This document shows positions 60,358-64,000 of a DNA stretch of 64,000 bases, one piece after another. This DNA comes from Alphaproteobacteria bacterium (GTDB lineage: Bacteria > Pseudomonadota > Alphaproteobacteria > Rs-D84), in the NCBI GenBank assembly GCA_017511715.1, contig JAFWJF010000006.1, positions 1 to 64,000 on the forward strand, read 5' to 3'. The notes below the pieces were generated by a model, which saw only the letters and a list, made by a program, of their open reading frames with translations, was not told where the DNA came from and did no database searches. Each line of letters begins with the position of its first letter. Position 1 is the first letter of the stretch. A program made the position numbers and the translations under genes.

Positions 60358-60444
60358 GGGCATATGGCGGAATTGGTAGACGCGCTAGTTTCAGGTACTA
60401 GTGGTAGCAATACCTTGGAAGTTCGAGTCTTCTTATGCCCACCA
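60358..60444 (+). tRNA. tRNA-Leu(CAG)
   Basis: 87 nt with CCA. Acceptor GGGCATA/TATGCCC, discriminator A, anticodon stem CTAGT/ACTAG with loop TTCAGGT, long variable arm. A TATAAT lies at 60324-60329. Confidence 0.94.
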
Positions 60445-60459
60445 TATGTAAAAGCAACC

Positions 60460-60535
60460 GGGGTTGTAGCTCAGTTGATAGAGCGCTACGTTCGCATCGT
60501 AGAGGTCGTGGGTTTGAGTCCCATCAGCTCCACCA
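60460..60535 (+). tRNA. tRNA-Ala(CGC)
   Basis: 76 nt with CCA. Acceptor GGGGTTG/CAGCTCC with a G-U pair, anticodon stem CTACG/CGTAG with loop TTCGCAT, discriminator A. Confidence 0.93.
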
Positions 60536-60578
60536 TCTGTTTTTGTGTTGTGCAAAATCAGACGGAAAACAAGTCCTT

Positions 60579-60665
60579 GGGGATATGGCGGAATGGTAGA
60601 CGCTGAGGACTTAAAATCCTTTGATCATTGCGATCGTGTGGGTTCAAGTCCCACTATCCCCACCA
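60579..60665 (+). tRNA. tRNA-Leu(TAA)
   Basis: 87 nt with CCA. Acceptor GGGGATA/TATCCCC, anticodon loop CTTAAAA, long variable arm with GATCATTGCGATC stem. Confidence 0.94.
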
Positions 60666-60678
60666 AAAAACTTGATTT

Positions 60679-60698
60679 TCCGCGTTGGCGGATTTTTT
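60679..60698 (+). terminator. Weak hairpin between tRNA-Leu(TAA) and tRNA-Val
   Basis: TCCGC-GTTG-GCGGA followed by T6. It may act as a partial terminator or processing site within the cluster. Confidence 0.5.
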
Positions 60699-60708
60699 GT
60701 TGGGTTTT

Positions 60709-60785
60709 GGATGTGTGGCTCAGTTGGTTAGAGCACTACGTTCACATCGTAGGGGTCGGCGGTTCGAGTCCGCCCACATCCACCA
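60709..60785 (+). tRNA. tRNA-Val(CAC)
   Basis: 77 nt with CCA. Acceptor GGATGTG/CACATCC, anticodon stem CTACG/CGTAG with loop TTCACAT, T-arm GGCGG-TTCGAGT-CCGCC. Last tRNA of the cluster. Confidence 0.94.
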
Positions 60786-60954
60786 AAAATAAAAATGGGG
60801 CGAATGCCCTATTTTTATTTTTGTCGGGCGGACGAAGAACCGGCGGTTCGACAATGAGTAAACGAAAACAAGCAAGAGCGAAGTTTGAGCGCTAACGAAT
60901 GCCCCACAGACATTTATGGCGAGGGAGTCCGCCCACATCCACCAAAAATAAAAA
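60786..60954 (+). repeat. tRNA-3'-end element behind tRNA-Val(CAC)
   Basis: The last 20 bases of the tRNA plus 10 flanking bases (60766-60795) recur at 60925-60954, a period of 159 bp. The interior holds a terminator hairpin and the blocks GGCGGTTCGACAA..AGTA, GCGAAG and ACGAATGCCCC.CAG, ending GGCGAGG just before the displaced GAGTCC. They match, in order, those behind tRNA-Arg. The interior also begins with a copy of the tRNA T-arm half GGCGGTTCGA. Confidence 0.75.
60792..60822 (+). terminator. Terminator of the tRNA cluster
   Basis: AAAATGGGGC-GAAT-GCCCTATTTT, a ten-bp stem, followed by a T-rich run. Confidence 0.8.
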
Positions 60955-60977
60955 CGACCACTTGGTCGTTTTTTTAT
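60951..60977. terminator. Terminator after the displaced tRNA-Val end
   Basis: ACGACC-ACTT-GGTCGT followed by T7; it overlaps the end of the convergent 105-aa gene. Confidence 0.8.
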
Positions 60978-61291
60978 CTTAAGCCTTTTTTCTTGCAACA
61001 AGCACTGGCGGCAGATTTCCAATCAAGATATGCTTTTGATGGGTCGCGTAAATCGCGCCATGGTTGCCACGATGTGCAAAGCGATTTCTTATCATTGCCA
61101 AGGCATTTTACATACCGCCGCAAAGAACAGGTTTCTGACGATTCTTTGCCTGTATCGGTTGTGCATTTTACAATAATATTTTGGTTTTTTGCATCGTCTT
61201 TACCGAATTCTTTGGTGCTTAATAACTGATAAGCAAATGCGTTTGTGACAACTGAAGAGATGACGATAAAAAAAAGAAATATTTTTTTCAT
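60974..61291 (-). CDS. Small secreted Cys-containing protein
   Basis: The 105-aa product has a signal peptide (cut near TNAFAY) and a basic mature part with six Cys residues (VKCTTDT, ETCSLRR, VKCLG, SLCTSW, ACCKKKG), enough for three disulfides. AAAAGGAGA gives a strong Shine-Dalgarno, and TATAAT lies upstream near 61310. No family was recognised. Together with the DsbA-like enzyme it fits the disulfide-rich secretome of this region. Confidence 0.68.
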   Translation of the reverse strand: MKKIFLFFIVISSVVTNAFAYQLLSTKEFGKDDAKNQNIIVKCTTDTGKESSETCSLRRYVKCLGNDKKSLCTSWQPWRDLRDPSKAYLDWKSAASACCKKKGLR

Positions 61292-61426
61292 ATTTTTCTC
61301 CTTTTACACATTTTCATTATAAATATTTTTTAGAAAAAATACAACAAGGTTTTTATTCAGAGATATATGCTTTGTTTCGTGTGCGGCAATTCGTTCTGGT
61401 TGGTGTAAGGTTTGCGTGTTGTCAAA

Positions 61427-63202
61427 TTATTCTGCCGTTGACCAAGGAATTTCATTCATAAACAAATAGAACATTTCGCCCTTTGGGTCGTTTGGGTTAG
61501 TTTCGTCAAGGCGAATTATTGGGCGAACGACATAAATATCGACATTGCAATTTGCGCCATGTTCATCTTGGTATTCATCAAGTTGATAAAAGAATTTAGA
61601 TGCAAAATCCATCGCCTGCAGATATGCAGCATCATCGTCTGCCGAATCAACAGAATTACCAACCCACATTAACCACATGCCATAATTTACTACATTTTCT
61701 TGTCCGGCTAAATCATCGGCGGACAAAAGACATAATGGTTTGAATTCTATACCGTTAGAAAATTCTTTTGATGTGGTTGATGTATGGTCGTACATATCGC
61801 CAAGGAAACTTATTGCGCCATAAAGCATTCCTGTATCACGTTCGAAGCGTGCCAGGCGCGCCCCATGTTTTAATGTGGCATCTTTCAACCAGTCCCCTAT
61901 TTTCGCGGAACGCGAAGACATGCCTGCGCGCGCAAGTTTTCCGGATTTGGTCATGGTTTTTGCGCCAGTGTTTGATGCGTGCAGTGTTCGCAGTGCGCGT
62001 ACAATAACGTTCCCTGTTTGTGGGCGTTTGAATGCGAGTAAATTTCTTCTGTATTTCATCAATTCAGAAAAAGTTTCGGTTGATTCTTTGTATTGTTTGA
62101 CGTTTTTGCTGTTTTTTACCATTGTTTCTGCTTGTTTTTCCAAGTCTTTTACTGCTTTTTCTAATTCTTTGATTTGTTTGCGCCTGTCTGCAATAGCATC
62201 AGCGTTTTTCAATGTTTTTATTTCTTTTTCTAATTTTGCAATATCATCGCTGTGTTGAGAAATTTTTGATATTACATGCATATAATCTTTTACATCATCC
62301 AGATTGGTTAAACCCTTTATCGTTTTTATTAAGCCTTTGGCATTTTTTGCAGCGCGAATACCTTTGAGTTTAAGCATCGCGATTTCGCCCGCCCCCATTG
62401 TTGCAACGGTTATAATAACATCTGCAGCAATTTCAGCATACATTATCCATTCAAGGTTGACATCGCCCGCAACATAGTAATCGTTGGTGTCGTCTTCGAT
62501 ATTTACGACTTCTTTGACTACTTGGTTAATGGTGTATGTGTCGTTGGCGAGTATTGATTTACTGGTGCAAGTACGACCCTGGGGATAAATGTCGTCGATA
62601 TGGTCGTTTATGTATTTTATTGATAAAGTATTATTTTTACCCTCTCCTACAAAGTCTTTTAATGCATCGTGTTGAACAACCATAATCGCATACCATGCCG
62701 GTTCGGTGTTAAGATATTTAGAACCGTCAGTATTATCCATTATGTTCGGTGACGCGTTGCCGTCAGGCAGACTGCGTTTTTTGCTTAACAATAATTTTTG
62801 TTTCAATACTTTGGGTTGCGTGCTGTAATTAATGGCGAGTGTGCGACCGCCCGGAAATCTGTATTCTATGGGGGAAAAAATTATAGTTGTTTCGTCAGCG
62901 GTATTTTTTATTTCGGGACAATCAAGCAGTGCTGTTAAGACATCTGCATTGCCGGTCATTGTTTCGTGCGCCCATGCACGAACTTTGTATTCGGGTTCGC
63001 TTTCATCTATTTCGTTGCTATGTGTGCGCAGAGCATCAGAAAAAACTTTTGATGCACAATCGGTCGGTTTTTCTTCATGAATTTGGTTCAAGACTTCTTC
63101 TGTTGTGTGAAAATCAGGTATATTTTGCAAATCATCAATTGTTGCAGCCGTGGCCGGAAAAATAAAAAGCATACAAAGGAAAAAAGATAATTTTTTCAAC
63201 AC
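61427..63202 (-). CDS. Secreted protein of unknown function, 591 aa
   Basis: It starts at GTG with AAAGGA six bases upstream. The product has a signal peptide (cut near PATAAT), an alpha/beta region to about 240, a Gly/Ala hydrophobic stretch (YAEIAADVIITVATMGAGEIA, about 247-267), a long coiled coil (about 300-370, rich in Lys/Glu), then a mixed C-terminal domain. The layout recalls exported pore-forming or scaffold proteins, but no family was recognised. It follows the partial gene upstream by 21 bp, so the two are probably co-transcribed. Confidence 0.65.
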   Translation of the reverse strand: MLKKLSFFLCMLFIFPATAATIDDLQNIPDFHTTEEVLNQIHEEKPTDCASKVFSDALRTHSNEIDESEPEYKVRAWAHETMTGNADVLTALLDCPEIKNTADETTIIFSPIEYRFPGGRTLAINYSTQPKVLKQKLLLSKKRSLPDGNASPNIMDNTDGSKYLNTEPAWYAIMVVQHDALKDFVGEGKNNTLSIKYINDHIDDIYPQGRTCTSKSILANDTYTINQVVKEVVNIEDDTNDYYVAGDVNLEWIMYAEIAADVIITVATMGAGEIAMLKLKGIRAAKNAKGLIKTIKGLTNLDDVKDYMHVISKISQHSDDIAKLEKEIKTLKNADAIADRRKQIKELEKAVKDLEKQAETMVKNSKNVKQYKESTETFSELMKYRRNLLAFKRPQTGNVIVRALRTLHASNTGAKTMTKSGKLARAGMSSRSAKIGDWLKDATLKHGARLARFERDTGMLYGAISFLGDMYDHTSTTSKEFSNGIEFKPLCLLSADDLAGQENVVNYGMWLMWVGNSVDSADDDAAYLQAMDFASKFFYQLDEYQDEHGANCNVDIYVVRPIIRLDETNPNDPKGEMFYLFMNEIPWSTAE

Positions 63203-63223
63203 AAAATATCCTTTGTGCTTGTA

Positions 63224-64000
63224 TCATAAATGATATGGCCCGTCTAAAATCATAACCTGTTGTATTTTTTCTATTTCAAATGGGTATAAAGAAATTGCGG
63301 TTGCGCCTGCAACAAGAACTCCTGCAACAACCCACCCTGCAACAGGAACTCCACTTGATACAGCTGCCGTTGAAAGCATGGCATTTCCTACAACTGTTGG
63401 AAGCCACGCCGTTGCGGCAAGAGGTGTTGCCACTGCTGCGGCAGAAAGACCAATCCATGCGAAAGCCCCGCCACCTATTCCTGCGGCAACTACCCAACCG
63501 TTTTTTCCGGAACTGGTATCGCGTTTTACATCCAAAGCTACAAGGTATACGGCTAAGTTCTGGTTGGAACATACGCCACCTTTTAATTTTGTGGCAAATT
63601 GGCGAGCTTTTTCTATGCCTGTATTTATATTGCGGTAAGACACGATTTGTTCTTTAGTTGAAAAGGTTTTGTCCATCAATACTAAGCCTGGAAATGCACG
63701 ACGATTGTCTCCTTCTGCAAAATCAAGAAAATATTCATTGCTGGAACCACCAAATTCATTGAATACAGCCTGGCCTGCGACGTTAACAGCTGCATCATCA
63801 TCCAAATTGTCCCAAATTGTCCAATCAGAACATTCATCAGAAAAGAATTTTTTATCTTTTTGTATGGAAGACAATTCCAGCACTTCCCCAGGAACCAAAT
63901 TTCTTTTATTTATAACCAATATTCCGGTGCGCATATCGATATAACTGAACGCTGTTTCTGTGCTAAAATCGAAAGCATATTTGTTTTTATCATGGACGAA
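63224..64000 (-). CDS. Secreted or membrane protein, C-terminal part (runs off the window)
   Basis: The frame stays open to the last base (FVHDKNKYAFDFSTET...), so the start is beyond the window and 258 C-terminal residues are seen. The visible part is alpha/beta with one or two Cys residues, then a long Gly/Ala/Val hydrophobic hairpin (NGWVVAAGIGGGAFAWIGLS and VAGWVVAGVLVAGATAISLY) and a short tail. This could be a membrane hairpin or a translocating segment. It is followed by the 591-aa gene after 21 bp. No family was recognised. Confidence 0.65.
   Translation of the reverse strand, partial: FVHDKNKYAFDFSTETAFSYIDMRTGILVINKRNLVPGEVLELSSIQKDKKFFSDECSDWTIWDNLDDDAAVNVAGQAVFNEFGGSSNEYFLDFAEGDNRRAFPGLVLMDKTFSTKEQIVSYRNINTGIEKARQFATKLKGGVCSNQNLAVYLVALDVKRDTSSGKNGWVVAAGIGGGAFAWIGLSAAAVATPLAATAWLPTVVGNAMLSTAAVSSGVPVAGWVVAGVLVAGATAISLYPFEIEKIQQVMILDGPYHL

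Noticed and set aside
60310-60895. Frames of 98 and 116 codons through the tRNA cluster
   Set aside because: They read straight through four well-folded tRNAs and terminators.

Overview
The window reads as one contiguous stretch of a compact, AT-rich bacterial chromosome with a complete Gram-negative envelope programme: lpxA/lpxB, several outer-membrane beta-barrels, a DsbA-like oxidoreductase, bactofilin and RodZ. The housekeeping proteins look alphaproteobacterial. The tandem secreted proteins at 17.9-19.7 kb, the very large Thr/Arg-rich then Cys-rich secreted proteins, and the dispersed 'CCTCCCTCCC...AAGGGGAGAAT' palindromes resemble what is seen in uncultured gut-associated Alphaproteobacteria (RF32 / 'Azospirillum CAG:239'-like). 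That placement is an inference from gene style and was not tested phylogenetically. No prophage, transposase, rRNA or CRISPR array was seen.

Layout. 0-9.3 kb: end of a Cys-rich secreted protein, then tpiA-grpE, a PpiD-like foldase, recO, a DsbA-like protein, a lipoprotein, an OMP followed by polA, and pth. 9.3-20.4 kb: an accessory surface region with a 958-aa secreted protein, tRNA-Leu(AAG), a three-gene outer-membrane cluster, a subtilase with a C-terminal barrel, two tandem adhesin-like proteins behind an attenuator-like leader, and a DUF559 endonuclease bracketed by palindromic repeats. 20.5-40.4 kb: mainly housekeeping genes (rpsB-tsf, tyrS, tRNA-Arg, lepB-rnc-secG, comM, tspO, ftsB, dusB, rodZ, uvrA, a stand-alone SRP M-domain protein, rlmE, rnhA, tkt, a YgjP-type metallopeptidase). 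40.4-47.5 kb: palindromic repeats, a Cys-rich secreted protein, hisS-prfA with a 43-codon gene between them, an OMP, and aroK-mscL. 47.5-48.4 kb: a gene-free stretch holding a clear dif site, so this is probably the replication terminus. 48.4-57.7 kb: leuS, an overlapping operon (TrmN6-like, M23 peptidase, bactofilin, rpiB), a polytopic membrane protein, and lpxA-lpxB. 57.7-64 kb: a second large secreted protein paralogous to the one at 9.3-12.1 kb, a four-tRNA cluster, and three more secreted proteins.

The strongest unexplained signals are these. (1) Each of the three tRNA genes that end a tRNA transcription unit (Leu-AAG, Arg-TCT, Val-CAC) is followed 150-215 bp later by a displaced copy of its own 3' end; the intervening sequences are related to each other, which suggests a short tRNA-targeting element family. 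(2) A Vsr-like DUF559 nuclease gene sits inside a cluster of the palindromes that are scattered elsewhere, a layout like REP/RAYT systems. (3) There is a dif site overlapped by a 21-bp inverted repeat. (4) A lone Ffh M domain has an altered RNA-binding motif. (5) DNA polymerase I has Gln in place of the conserved steric-gate Glu. (6) tRNA-Leu carries A34. (7) Several genes look leaderless, and TGnTATAAT extended -10 boxes recur.
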